Source: Microbacterium sp. SS28 (lineage in GTDB: Bacteria > Actinomycetota > Actinomycetes > Actinomycetales > Microbacteriaceae). From it: DNA of 64,000 nucleotides. The translations under genes were made by a program, and so were the position numbers. The notes below the pieces were generated by a model. It was given only the letters and a program-made list of their open reading frames with translations, had not been told where the DNA came from and searched no databases. This document shows, one piece after another, positions 16,540 through 25,443 of the stretch; position 1 is the first letter of the stretch; each line of letters opens with the position of its first letter. The stretch spans positions 868,001-932,000 of the forward strand of contig NZ_JAKWJP010000001.1 of assembly GCF_022761035.1 (NCBI RefSeq), in the 5' to 3' direction.

Positions 16540-16616
16540 GCCTCGACGCTAGGGACGGGGTGAGTGCCGGCGGCAGGGTGCTGTCCCCCCGACGCCCGTG
16601 GGGCGAGCCCCCGAGA

Positions 16617-17078
16617 TCAGCGTCGCGCGTCGAAGAAGGCGCGCAGGAGAGTGGATGCCGCGTCCTCCGCGACGCCCCCGACGACCTCGGCACGGTAGGG
16701 CAGTCGCCGGTCGCGGACGACGTCGTAGACGGAGCCCGCGGCGCCGGCCTTGTCGTCCCACGCGCCGAACACGAGCCGCGAGATGCGCGACTGCAGGAGC
16801 GCCCCCGCGCACATGAGGCACGGCTCGAGCGTCACGACGAGCGTGCACCCTTCGAGGTTCCAATGGCCGGTCCGCTCCGCCGCCGCTCGGAGCGCGACGA
16901 CCTCGGCGTGCGCCGTCGGGTCGCCCGTGACCTCGCGGAGATTGCGTCCTTCGCCGATGACCGTGCCCGCGGCATCCGTCACGACGGCCCCCACTGGAAC
17001 GTCGCCCTCTTCACCGGCACGTGCGGCGAGCGCGAGCGCGCGGTCCATCGCGGCACGATCGGCGGGAGCGGCGAGCAT
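16617..17078 (-). CDS. tadA: tRNA-specific adenosine deaminase
   Basis: A 153-residue zinc deaminase that converts A34 to inosine in tRNA-Arg(ACG). The zinc and proton-shuttle motifs are intact: HAEVVALRAA (His and Glu) and PCLMCAGALLQSRI (two Cys). The N-terminal helix (MDRALALAARAGEEGDVPVGAVV) and the C-terminal LLRAFFDARR are normal for TadA. It is essential in most bacteria. The gene is divergent from upp, sharing a 139-bp upstream region, an arrangement often seen in actinobacteria. Confidence 0.95.
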   Translation of the reverse strand: MLAAPADRAAMDRALALAARAGEEGDVPVGAVVTDAAGTVIGEGRNLREVTGDPTAHAEVVALRAAAERTGHWNLEGCTLVVTLEPCLMCAGALLQSRISRLVFGAWDDKAGAAGSVYDVVRDRRLPYRAEVVGGVAEDAASTLLRAFFDARR

Positions 17079-17217
17079 GCCTGAAGACTACGCGGACGGG
17101 GACGACCCGCCCTGTGACACTCGGCGTCCGATACCCCTGCAGGCGGACGGGCACCGCGTGGCCGCCTATGGGGAACTCGCTCCCAGTCGCGCCGATCAGA
17201 CGCACTAACCTGAGCGT

Positions 17218-17850
17218 ATGCGCCTGCACGTCGCCGACCACCCGCTCATCACCCACAAGCTCACGGTCCTCCGCGATCAGGGAACGCCGTCGCCGATCTT
17301 CCGGCAGCTGACCGAAGAGCTCGTCACGCTGCTCGCCTACGAGGCGACGCGCAACGTGCGGGTCGCCCCGATCGAGATCCAGACGCCGGTCACCCGGACG
17401 ACGGGCGTCAAGATCGACGAGCCGCGACCGCTCGTCGTGCCGATCCTGCGCGCGGGTCTCGGCATGCTCGAGGGCATGGTCAAGCTCATCCCGACCGCCG
17501 AGGTCGGCTTCCTCGGGATGGTCCGCAACGAAGAGACGCTCGAGCCCTCGACATACGCCGAGCGCCTCCCCGACGATCTCAGCGACCGCCAGTGCTTCGT
17601 GCTCGACCCCATGCTCGCGACGGGCGGGTCGCTCGGCGCCGCGATCGAATTCCTGTTCGCGCGCGGCGCGCAGGATGTCACGGCCATCTGCCTGCTCGGC
17701 GCGCCCGAGGGCGTCGCCGCCATCGAGAAGCAGGTCGCCGGACGCGACGTCACGCTCGTCCTCGGAGCCCTCGACGAGCGCCTCAACGAGAAGGGCTACA
17801 TCGTGCCCGGACTCGGCGATGCGGGCGACCGCCTCTACGGCACGGTCTGA
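17218..17850 (+). CDS. upp: uracil phosphoribosyltransferase
   Basis: A 210-residue salvage enzyme that makes UMP from uracil and PRPP. The UPRTase features are present: [14 protein letters not shown], the PRPP-binding loop [16 protein letters not shown] and the C-terminal uracil site [16 protein letters not shown]. The length is standard. The ATG at 17218 is the start of the conserved [16 protein letters not shown] opening; no strong Shine-Dalgarno is seen, and CTAACCTGAGCGT immediately upstream could hold a -10 for a near-leaderless message. Confidence 0.97.
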   Translation: MRLHVADHPLITHKLTVLRDQGTPSPIFRQLTEELVTLLAYEATRNVRVAPIEIQTPVTRTTGVKIDEPRPLVVPILRAGLGMLEGMVKLIPTAEVGFLGMVRNEETLEPSTYAERLPDDLSDRQCFVLDPMLATGGSLGAAIEFLFARGAQDVTAICLLGAPEGVAAIEKQVAGRDVTLVLGALDERLNEKGYIVPGLGDAGDRLYGTV

Positions 17851-17932
17851 CGCGGGACCCGATCGCCCGGATCTGCGCTGACCGCCCCGCCCGGCGGGAG
17901 TGGATCGCGCATCCTCGCGACGACCCGAGAGC

Positions 17933-17961
17933 GGATGCGCGGCCCCCCGGCACGCGCATCC
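17933..17961. terminator. hairpin between convergent upp and the nuclease-helicase gene
   Basis: GGATGCGCG (17933-17941) and CGCGCATCC (17953-17961) pair perfectly around an 11-base loop, 80 bases after upp. It is a plausible terminator without a U-tract. The rest of the 237-bp gap shows no gene. Confidence 0.5.
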
Positions 17962-18087
17962 TGTAAAGCCTGGTGGTGCGGCACCCGCCCCTCGCCGAAC
18001 GAGTACCGCACCTGCGCCGTGAAGCGCTCAGCAAGGTTAACCGCCGCCGCTGATGTGTCCTCAGGGGGTTGACATCCGCGACATCGA

Positions 18088-21000
18088 TCACCTAGGGAAA
18101 GTGACCCCGCCGCCCCCGGCGACGCGAGTGACGAGCCGCGCGAAGCCGCTCAGCCGGGCGACGCCTTCGGGCGTGTACGGCAGGTCATCCAGGAGTCCCG
18201 GCGCGTAGACGACGTAGGCCGTGTGCTTGGCCCGAGAGATCGCGACGTTGATCCGATTGCGCAGCAGGAGGAACTCGAGTCCCCGAGGCGCATCCCGGCC
18301 TGAGGACGCCGCGAGCGAGACGATCGCGACCACAGCCTCCTGGCCCTGGAAGCGATCGACCGTGCCGACGCGAACGTCGCCCAGGCCCGCCTCGGCGAGC
18401 ACCTGTTCGACCTCGACCTGCTGCGCGTTGTACGGGGTCACGACGATGATGTCCGACTGCGCGAGCGGGCGCGCCGGCAGGACCGTCGCGGCCCCGGTGT
18501 CGTCGGTCGAGGTGTCGGTCCACGGTCGACCGAGCAGGTCTCGGACGAGCTCGAGGACCACCGCGGCCTCTTCGGGCGACTGGGTCGCGTTCCCGTGGTG
18601 CACGACCGGCACGGGGTGGACGCCGGGGGCGATCCCCTGGACGCTGCGCAGCGCTGCCGACGGATGCGACATGAGCTCGCCGCGATACGACAGCTGCGAG
18701 ACGGTGGCCGCGACGGCGGGGTGCATGCGCCACGTGCGCCCCAGGAAGTAGCCGTACTCGGGTGGCACGACGTCGGCGCCGTCCATGACCCATCCGAGCG
18801 CCGAGGTGTCGACGGGTTCGGGATGCGTGCCCTGGCTGACCTGCGGGAGCTGCTGCGGGTCACCCAGCAGCAGCAGTCGCGGCGCCGCGAGCGAGACCGC
18901 GATGGTCGATGCGAGCGAGAACTGCCCGGCTTCGTCGATCACGAGCAGGTCGAGGCTCGAGCGCGGCACACGGCCCGCGTGGCTGAAGTCCCATGCGGTG
19001 CCGCCGAAAACGAAGCCGCCGGTCTGCTCGGACACGAACGATGCCACGCCGTTCTTGGGGATGACGGTGAACGTCGTGTCGCCCGTCGCGCCGCTCTTCG
19101 GCGCCTTCGCCACCTGCTGGGCGGGCACTCCTGCCGCCACGATGCGGTCGAGCATGTTCTCGACGACGGCGTGCGACTGCGCCACGACTCCGACACGGAA
19201 GCCGTGCTCGCGCACGAGACGCGCGACGACGTGCGAGCCGACGTAGGTCTTGCCCGTCCCCGGGGGTCCCTGGACGGCGAGGTAGCTGCGGTCGAGCCGG
19301 AGCACGCTGCGCACGATCGCGTCGACGTCGTCGCCGGTCGATGGGACGAGCGCACCCTCCCCCGACTCGGGAGCATGCCCGAGCATGCGCGGCGGACGAC
19401 GGCGCAGGATGTCGGTAGCCGGGTCCTCGGGAAGTGCGGGCGCCGCCGCGATGACGGCGTCGGCCCATGCGTCGATCGCCGCCTGCTGGTTTCCTGCGCG
19501 GGGCGGAGCCTCGGGCGTCAGCGCGACGGGGAGGCCCGTCCACGTGACGCCGTCGACGGACGTCTCCTCGACGAGCACGCCGTCGTCGAGGACCTCGACG
19601 ACCTTGATCGACCGCGCCGCGTGGATGAGGCGGGGCGTCGCGTCGTACGGGAACGGCGCAGGCAGTTCGTACAGGGCATACGGGCTCGAGCCCCCGCTCA
19701 GGCGCGTCCCCGGCGCCACTTCTCCGCGCAGCTCGACGAGCCGCCGCTCACCGCCGCGGCCGCTCTCGGCGAAGTGCCAGTCCTCGACCACTCGGCAGCG
19801 CGCGGCATCGATGACGACGACGTCTCTCACCTCGTCCCACACCGAGATGGGCTCGCGCAGGCGGAGGAAATGCCCCGCCCAGAAGGTCTTCGCTTCGCGC
19901 GGGTAGTAGTCGATCGCGGCCGCGCCGAGCCGCAGGGATCGGGCGTCGGGAGAGTCTTCAGGGTGGCCCTCGGCGAGGCGCGCGAGCGAGAGCGCGCGGG
20001 GCGACGGCTCGTACGCCTTCTCGTCGGGCTCGCGATCCGTCGCGGGCCGGAGCCCTGCCTCGCGGGCCCGGTCGACGAGCCAGTCGCGCAGGCGCCTCGT
20101 GGAGACGCAGTCGTAGCGGTTGTAGTCGGCCAGGTCGTCGAGGATCTCGCCCGCCGCGACCTCCGCTCCGTCGTCATGCAGCGCGCGTGCCTGCACGTAG
20201 CGGACGATCGAGTCGTCGCCCTTCTGGACGTCGCTCGTGCGGACGTCGGCGCCCATGTAGAGCGGCTCGAGCTTCTTGATCGAGTACGAGCGCGAGCCGA
20301 CCCGCAGCGCGCGGCGCACGATCGGATACAGGTCGACGAAGACGCCGTCACGCAGGAGCCGATCGACCTCGGCTTCGCGCGTGCCGTAGCGAGCCGCCAT
20401 CGACAGGAGGTGCGTCGGCTCGTACGGCGCGTAGTGGTAGATGTGCATCGCCGGATGCTGCGCGCGCCGCAGGTTCACGAGGTCGATGAACCGTTCGAGC
20501 GCCGCCCGCTCCTCGGCGAACGAGTGCGCCCACAGAGCCGAGTACTGCTCGCCGAGGTCGACGAAGCCGAACAGGTAGTCGATCCCCCATTGCACGGGCG
20601 CACCGGCCGCGGGCGTCTCGGTGTAGAGCGGATCGCCCTCGAAGTCGAAGAAGAGGTCGCCGAGGTCGGGCCGCGGGAGCGCGCCGAGCGCCTTGGGGTG
20701 GACCACCTCGAAGGTGGGGACGGGAACCGCCGCCGGCGCGACGAGGGTCGCCGTCGCACTCCCTCCGGAGACGGACGGCATCGCGAGGACGGCAGGACCG
20801 GCGGTGCCCGCGGCGGCAGGAGCGGGGACCCCCAGCCCGGCAGGGCTCGCGAGCTGCAGCCGGGCCTGCGTGCGCAGCGACGCGAACGTCTCGGGATTCA
20901 TGCGAGGAGGAGGAGTGGATGCCGCGGCGAGCCCGTCGATCGTCTCGACGCCCGCGGAGCGCAGGCGGTCGCGCTGCACGGGTCGCATGCCCGCGACGAG

Positions 21001-21759
21001 CAGCAGATCCCGCTGCGCGACGACCTCGACCTCGCACGTCGCACAGCGTCCGCATGCGATGACGCCGAGCTCGCCCCGCGCGTCGCCCCACGCGATCGCA
21101 GGCGCGGACGCTCCGAGGTCGAGCCGGCGATCGTCGACGAGCGCCCGCAGGCGGTCACGGCGCAGCGCGAACACGGGAAGGAGGTCGTCGACGTCGTGCG
21201 TGCTCACCGATCCGTCGCCGAGCAGCAGCTCGACGCGATCCGAGCGTGGCACGCCCAGCCGATCGAGCTGCACGACGTACGCGGCCAGCTGCATGAGCGC
21301 CGTGACGCGCGCGCGGCGCGCGAGCTTCGTATCCTGCACGATCCACGCGCCCGGCCCGTCGGCGCCCGCTGAGCGGTCGCGCACGAGGAAGTCCGCGAAT
21401 CCGACGAAGTCGTCGGTTGCGAACGTGGCCTGGTAGATCACCTCGACGTCGTCCGACAGAAGGGCGTCGTTCGTCAGGGCGACCGCGATCGCGAGGGCAG
21501 CGGCATCCGATGATCTCGTCTCGGGGATCTCGACCACCCGCTCGCCGTACGCGGCGCGATACCCCGCGAGCACGCGGCGCTCGTGCTCGCCGCCGAGCCT
21601 GCCCGCTCGTTCGAGCGTCGCGTCTTCGGGCTCTTCGACCGCCTCGACGCGGCCGAGGCGCGCATCGATGCCGCGCAGCCAGGCGAACTCGCACTCGGCG
21701 GCGGCTTTCAGGTCGCTCGCGCTCCAGACGATCCGGCCTTCGCCCTCGATGTAACGCAT
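18088..21759 (-). CDS. TM0106-family RecB-like nuclease fused to an RNase H-like domain and a Dna2/Upf1-type helicase
   Basis: A 1223-residue DNA/RNA-processing enzyme with three catalytic modules. Residues ~1-190 are a RecB-like PD-(D/E)XK nuclease (GFADFLVRD, IVQDTKLARRA, then LMQLAAYVVQL as the QxxxY helix). Residues ~370-560 resemble a YprB-type RNase H/3'-5' exonuclease (DLFFDFEGDPLY, HYAPYEPTHLL, DYNRYDCVSTRRL). The C-terminal half is a superfamily-1 helicase: Walker A VQGPPGTGKTYVG, LLVIDEAGQFSLA, LLGDPQQLPQVSQG, VDRFQGQEAVVAIVSL and RNRINVAISRAK. Cys residues around VIACGRCATCEVE could bind a metal. Family members are thought to act in repair or RNA metabolism, without a proven role. 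No partner genes adjoin. Confidence 0.88.
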   Translation of the reverse strand: MRYIEGEGRIVWSASDLKAAAECEFAWLRGIDARLGRVEAVEEPEDATLERAGRLGGEHERRVLAGYRAAYGERVVEIPETRSSDAAALAIAVALTNDALLSDDVEVIYQATFATDDFVGFADFLVRDRSAGADGPGAWIVQDTKLARRARVTALMQLAAYVVQLDRLGVPRSDRVELLLGDGSVSTHDVDDLLPVFALRRDRLRALVDDRRLDLGASAPAIAWGDARGELGVIACGRCATCEVEVVAQRDLLLVAGMRPVQRDRLRSAGVETIDGLAAASTPPPRMNPETFASLRTQARLQLASPAGLGVPAPAAAGTAGPAVLAMPSVSGGSATATLVAPAAVPVPTFEVVHPKALGALPRPDLGDLFFDFEGDPLYTETPAAGAPVQWGIDYLFGFVDLGEQYSALWAHSFAEERAALERFIDLVNLRRAQHPAMHIYHYAPYEPTHLLSMAARYGTREAEVDRLLRDGVFVDLYPIVRRALRVGSRSYSIKKLEPLYMGADVRTSDVQKGDDSIVRYVQARALHDDGAEVAAGEILDDLADYNRYDCVSTRRLRDWLVDRAREAGLRPATDREPDEKAYEPSPRALSLARLAEGHPEDSPDARSLRLGAAAIDYYPREAKTFWAGHFLRLREPISVWDEVRDVVVIDAARCRVVEDWHFAESGRGGERRLVELRGEVAPGTRLSGGSSPYALYELPAPFPYDATPRLIHAARSIKVVEVLDDGVLVEETSVDGVTWTGLPVALTPEAPPRAGNQQAAIDAWADAVIAAAPALPEDPATDILRRRPPRMLGHAPESGEGALVPSTGDDVDAIVRSVLRLDRSYLAVQGPPGTGKTYVGSHVVARLVREHGFRVGVVAQSHAVVENMLDRIVAAGVPAQQVAKAPKSGATGDTTFTVIPKNGVASFVSEQTGGFVFGGTAWDFSHAGRVPRSSLDLLVIDEAGQFSLASTIAVSLAAPRLLLLGDPQQLPQVSQGTHPEPVDTSALGWVMDGADVVPPEYGYFLGRTWRMHPAVAATVSQLSYRGELMSHPSAALRSVQGIAPGVHPVPVVHHGNATQSPEEAAVVLELVRDLLGRPWTDTSTDDTGAATVLPARPLAQSDIIVVTPYNAQQVEVEQVLAEAGLGDVRVGTVDRFQGQEAVVAIVSLAASSGRDAPRGLEFLLLRNRINVAISRAKHTAYVVYAPGLLDDLPYTPEGVARLSGFARLVTRVAGGGGVTFPR

Positions 21760-21884
21760 GTTCCCCTTCGTGTCGTCTCGACCCTAGCCGCGGCTCCCGA
21801 CACCGCCGCCCCGCCCGTCGCGAGACTTCGCCTCCGGAGCGTCAAACGCGTCGCCCGACGGGACGCTCCTGCCAGACTGGGCAC

Positions 21885-23951
21885 ATGAGCCTCCCGTTCG
21901 AGAGCGCGTACCGGCACGGCTTCGCGCGCATCGCGGCCTGCACGATCCCCGTCGCGATCGCCGACCCCGTCGCGAACGCCGACGCCGTGCTCGCGACGGC
22001 GCGCGAATGCGATGCCGACGCCGTCGCGGTAGCGGTGTTCCCCGAGCTGTGCCTCACGGGCTACTCGATCGAAGACCTCGTGATGCAGGACGCCGTGCTC
22101 GACGCCGTCGAGGCCGCGATCGAGCGGCTGGTCGAGGCATCCGTCGATCTGCTGCCGGTCATCGTCGTCGGTGCGCCGCTGCGAAAGCGCAGCCGCCTCT
22201 ACAACTGCGCCGTCGTCATCCACCGCGGCGAGCTGCTCGGCGTGGTGCCGAAGTCGTATCTGCCGACGTATCGCGAGTTCTACGAGCGCCGCTGGTACGC
22301 GACGGGCGACGACCAGTCCGGCGAAGACATCCGCGTCGGAGCGCTCGAGGCGCCCTTCGGGCCCGACCTGCTGTTCGAGGCGCTCGATGTGCCGGGCCTC
22401 GTCGTGCACGCCGAGGTCTGCGAGGACGTGTGGGTGCCGATCCCACCGTCGGCGTCGGCGGCGCTCGCGGGCGCGACGGTGCTGCTCAACCTGTCGGGCA
22501 GCCCCATCACGATCGCGCGCGCGGAGGACCGCAAGGACCTCTGCCAGTCGCAGTCCCTGCGCTGCCTCGCGGCGTACGCCTACGCGGCGGCGGGGGCGGG
22601 CGAGTCCACGAACGACGTCTCGTGGGACGGCCAGACGATGATCTACGAGGGCGGCTCGCTGCTCGCCGAGACCGAGCGCTTCCCCGACGGGCCGCGCCGC
22701 AGCGTCGCCGACGTCGACCTCGACCGCCTCCGCCAGGACCGCATCCGCCAGGGAACCTTCGACGACAACCGCCGCACGCATGACCCGTACTTCCGCGTCG
22801 TGCACTTCGAGCTCGACCCGCCCACCGGCGACATCGGCCTGCGCCGACAGCTCGACCGCTTCCCCTTCGTGCCCGACGACCCTGCCCGCCTCGCGCAGGA
22901 CTGCTACGAGGCCTTCAACATCCAGGTCTCGGGTCTCGTGCAGCGCATGACCGCGATCGGCGACCCCAAACCCGTCCTCGGCGTGAGCGGAGGCCTCGAC
23001 TCGACCCACGCCCTGCTCGTCGTCGCGCGCGCGATGGACCGCATGGGTCGGCCGCGCAGCGACATCCTCGCCTACACGATGCCGGGCTTCGCGACGAGCG
23101 AGCACACGAAGTCGAACGCCATCGCGCTCGCCGAGACGATCGGCGCGTCGATCGACACGATCGACATCAGGCCCGCCGCGACCGAGATGTTCGAGCGCAT
23201 CGGGCATCCCTTCGCCGACGGCGAGCCCGTGCACGACATCACGTTCGAGAACGTACAGGCGGGCCTGCGCACCGACTATCTCTTCCGCCTCGCGAACCAG
23301 CACGGCGGGATGGTGATCGGCACGTCCGACCTCTCCGAGCTCGCCCTCGGCTGGTCCACCTACGGCGTCGGCGACCAGATGAGCCACTACGCCGTCAACG
23401 CCGGCATCCCCAAGACGCTCATCCAGCACGTCATCCGCTGGGTCATCTCGCAGCGCGGCGACGAAGGCGGCTCGACGGCGCTGAGCGATCGCGCGCACGA
23501 CGTGCTGCAGTCGGTGCTCGATACCGAGATCAGCCCCGAGCTCGTGCCGGCGGGGCAGGACGGCAAGATGCAGTCCACCGAGGACCGCATCGGCCCGTAC
23601 GCGCTGCACGACTTCGCGCTGTTCTGGATCCTCCGCTACGGCGCACGTCCGTCGAAGATCGCGTTCCTCGCCGAGCATGCCTGGCAGGATCCGGATGCCG
23701 GTGCCTGGCCGCCCGGCTTCCCCGACGAGGATCGCTACGCGTACGACCTGCCGACGGTCGCGAAGTGGCTGCGCGTCTTCCTCAAGCGCTACTTCGCGTT
23801 CGCGCAGTTCAAGCGGTCCGCCATCCCGAACGGCCCCAAGGTGTCGCCCGTGGGCTCGCTGTCGCCGCGCGGCGACTGGCGCGCGCCCTCGGACGGCAAC
23901 GCGCGGGTGTGGCTCGCCGAGCTCGATGCGGCGCTCCCGGACGGCAGCTGA
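21885..23951 (+). CDS. nadE: glutamine-dependent NAD+ synthetase
   Basis: A 688-residue bifunctional enzyme for the last step of NAD+ synthesis, amidating nicotinic acid adenine dinucleotide with glutamine-derived ammonia and ATP. The N-terminal nitrilase-like glutaminase shows the triad region: FPELCLTGYSIEDL (Glu), PKSYLPTYREFYE (Lys) and HAEVCEDVWVP (Cys). The synthetase domain has the PP-loop GVSGGLDSTHALLV and later GTSDLSELALGWSTYG and KPSKIAFL-type C-terminal elements. Length and architecture match the long actinobacterial NadE. ATG 21885 is the start of the conserved opening. Many in-frame upstream codons look like shadow of the helicase gene, so I do not use them. Confidence 0.96.
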   Translation: MSLPFESAYRHGFARIAACTIPVAIADPVANADAVLATARECDADAVAVAVFPELCLTGYSIEDLVMQDAVLDAVEAAIERLVEASVDLLPVIVVGAPLRKRSRLYNCAVVIHRGELLGVVPKSYLPTYREFYERRWYATGDDQSGEDIRVGALEAPFGPDLLFEALDVPGLVVHAEVCEDVWVPIPPSASAALAGATVLLNLSGSPITIARAEDRKDLCQSQSLRCLAAYAYAAAGAGESTNDVSWDGQTMIYEGGSLLAETERFPDGPRRSVADVDLDRLRQDRIRQGTFDDNRRTHDPYFRVVHFELDPPTGDIGLRRQLDRFPFVPDDPARLAQDCYEAFNIQVSGLVQRMTAIGDPKPVLGVSGGLDSTHALLVVARAMDRMGRPRSDILAYTMPGFATSEHTKSNAIALAETIGASIDTIDIRPAATEMFERIGHPFADGEPVHDITFENVQAGLRTDYLFRLANQHGGMVIGTSDLSELALGWSTYGVGDQMSHYAVNAGIPKTLIQHVIRWVISQRGDEGGSTALSDRAHDVLQSVLDTEISPELVPAGQDGKMQSTEDRIGPYALHDFALFWILRYGARPSKIAFLAEHAWQDPDAGAWPPGFPDEDRYAYDLPTVAKWLRVFLKRYFAFAQFKRSAIPNGPKVSPVGSLSPRGDWRAPSDGNARVWLAELDAALPDGS

Positions 23952-23977
23952 CCTCTCGCCCGGCGTCTCTCAGGCGT

Positions 23978-24712
23978 CGCTCCGGCGTGGCGACTCGCGG
24001 GTTCGCAGCATCCGTCGCCGCGTGTCGGGCCCCACGAACGACCAGCGCGTCGCCGAGCACGTTCTGGGTGACTTCTCGCCGCATCGCCTCGCCGCACGCG
24101 GCAAATACTCACCCCACCGCACACGCCCGCAGCCGCGTGGGGTGAGGTCACGCCGCATCACCTCACCGCACGCGGCAACAACTCACCCCACCGCACACGC
24201 CCGCAGCCGCGTGGGGTGAGGTCACGCCGCATCACCTCACCGCACGCGGCAACAACTCACCCCACCGCACACGCCCGCAGCCGCGTGGGGTGAGGTCACG
24301 CCGCATCACCTCACCGCACGCGGCAACAACTCACCCCACCGCACACGCCCGCAGCCGCGTGGGGTGAGGTCACGCCGCATCACCTCACCGCACGCGGCAA
24401 CAACTCACCCCACCGCAGCCGCCGCAGGCGACGCGACTCGCAGGATCGCAGCATCCGTCGCCGCGTGTCGCGCCCCACGAGCGACCGATGCGTGCCTGGC
24501 TGCCTTGGGTGAGGTCCCGCCGCATCGATCCCCCGCACCCGGCAAATACTCACCCCACCGCACACGCCCGCAGCGGCGTGGGGTGAGGACCCGCCGCATC
24601 GATCCAACGCACGCGGCAACAACTCACCCCACCGCACCGGCGCGGGTGACGTGACTCGCGGGTTCGCAGCATCCGTCGCCGTGGGTCGCGCGCCCCGAAC
24701 GAGCCGAGCCGG
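23978..24712. repeat. palindromic tandem array (GTGGGGTGAG family, array 2) with flanking long repeats
   Basis: The 764-bp gap after nadE is a nested array. Its core is a 74-bp unit with GTGGGGTGAG starting at 24137, 24211, 24285 and 24359; these units are virtually identical. In each, CTCACCCCAC and GTGGGGTGAG form a perfect 10-bp stem around a 19-base loop. Diverged units flank the core (about 24075-24130 and 24510-24640). A second, longer repeat with GACTCGCGGGTTCGCAGCATCC (or a close variant, GACTCGCAGGATCGCAGC) occurs at about 23982, 24434 and 24652, bracketing and interrupting the array. No coding capacity is credible. Confidence 0.92.
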
Positions 24713-24715
24713 CGC

Positions 24716-25291
24716 TCAGTTCTCGTTCGAGTAGGCGAGCGTGATGATCCAGCCGTCGCGTGAGAGGTCGAGCAGGGAGTAGTGGACGGGACGGTCCGGG
24801 ATCCAGCCCTTGTGCTTCGCCAGATCGAGTCGCACGTATTCGGGCTTCATCCGCACGCCGCGGCCGTCAGCCTCGCGCACCGCCTGCACCTTCGTCCAGT
24901 GGGACAGGAGCGAGTCGAGGTTCTCGACGTCGAAGATCTTCGAGTGCCGCTTCATCTCCGACAGACTCGCGTCGTCGGGGTGCGCGTCGCGCAGGTCGAT
25001 GCCGAGCCGCACACCGTCGTCGGCGATCGCCGCGACCGTCGCGGCGCGGAAGCTCGCGGTGCGGATCTCGAGGGGAAGCTCCTTGCCGTCGATCTCGGCG
25101 AAGAGCTGCGTGTGGAAGCCGAACTGCGCGGGCGCCTCGCGCTCGATGCGGACGGCCTTCTCATCGACCTTCATACGCGCCGCGACGAGCTGCCGCGCGA
25201 GGATGCGCTTGCGGTCGTGCTCGGTGACCTTGGGATCCCATCCCAGTCGCGCGCCGATTCCGGACGGGGTGTCGAGCAGTACCGATTCCAT
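24716..25291 (-). CDS. 4'-phosphopantetheinyl transferase-like protein, catalytic motif altered
   Basis: A 191-residue protein with the layout of Sfp-type phosphopantetheinyl transferases: LARQLVAARMKVDEKAVRIERE, then GVRLGIDLRDAHPDD (Mg-binding Asp of the GxD motif) and LLSHWTKVQAVREADGRGVRM, which aligns with the WxxKExxxKxxGxG motif. The usual Lys-Glu is Val-Gln here, so the second metal ligand appears lost. It may be a diverged enzyme, an inactive relative, or a different family with chance resemblance. AGGAAGAGG precedes the ATG. There is no carrier-protein or polyketide gene nearby, but a palindromic array separates it from nadE. Confidence 0.45.
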   Translation of the reverse strand: MESVLLDTPSGIGARLGWDPKVTEHDRKRILARQLVAARMKVDEKAVRIEREAPAQFGFHTQLFAEIDGKELPLEIRTASFRAATVAAIADDGVRLGIDLRDAHPDDASLSEMKRHSKIFDVENLDSLLSHWTKVQAVREADGRGVRMKPEYVRLDLAKHKGWIPDRPVHYSLLDLSRDGWIITLAYSNEN

Positions 25292-25443
25292 GTGCGAGAC
25301 CTCTTCCTGCGGCGGCGGGCCGCGCTTTCATACTGGCCCATCCCACGGCCCAGTGCACCCAGACGCGACGGCGATGAAGGTCCGCGCGTCGCCGTCGCCG
25401 TGAAGTCCCCCATCGCTTCGCGCCGCGATGGAAGACTTATCGC

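Noticed and set aside
16540..16616. GGGGTGAG motif upstream of the DUF2306 gene as another copy of the palindromic family
   Set aside because: Only the half-word is present; no matching CTCACCCC arm nearby.
18066..18090. TTGACA at about 18069 as a promoter
   Set aside because: It points into the end of a reverse-strand gene, has no good -10, and no gene would be read from it.
24060..24420. Possible CRISPR array from regularly spaced repeats
   Set aside because: The spacers are identical to each other, the unit is an internal palindrome with no unique spacers, and no cas gene is present.
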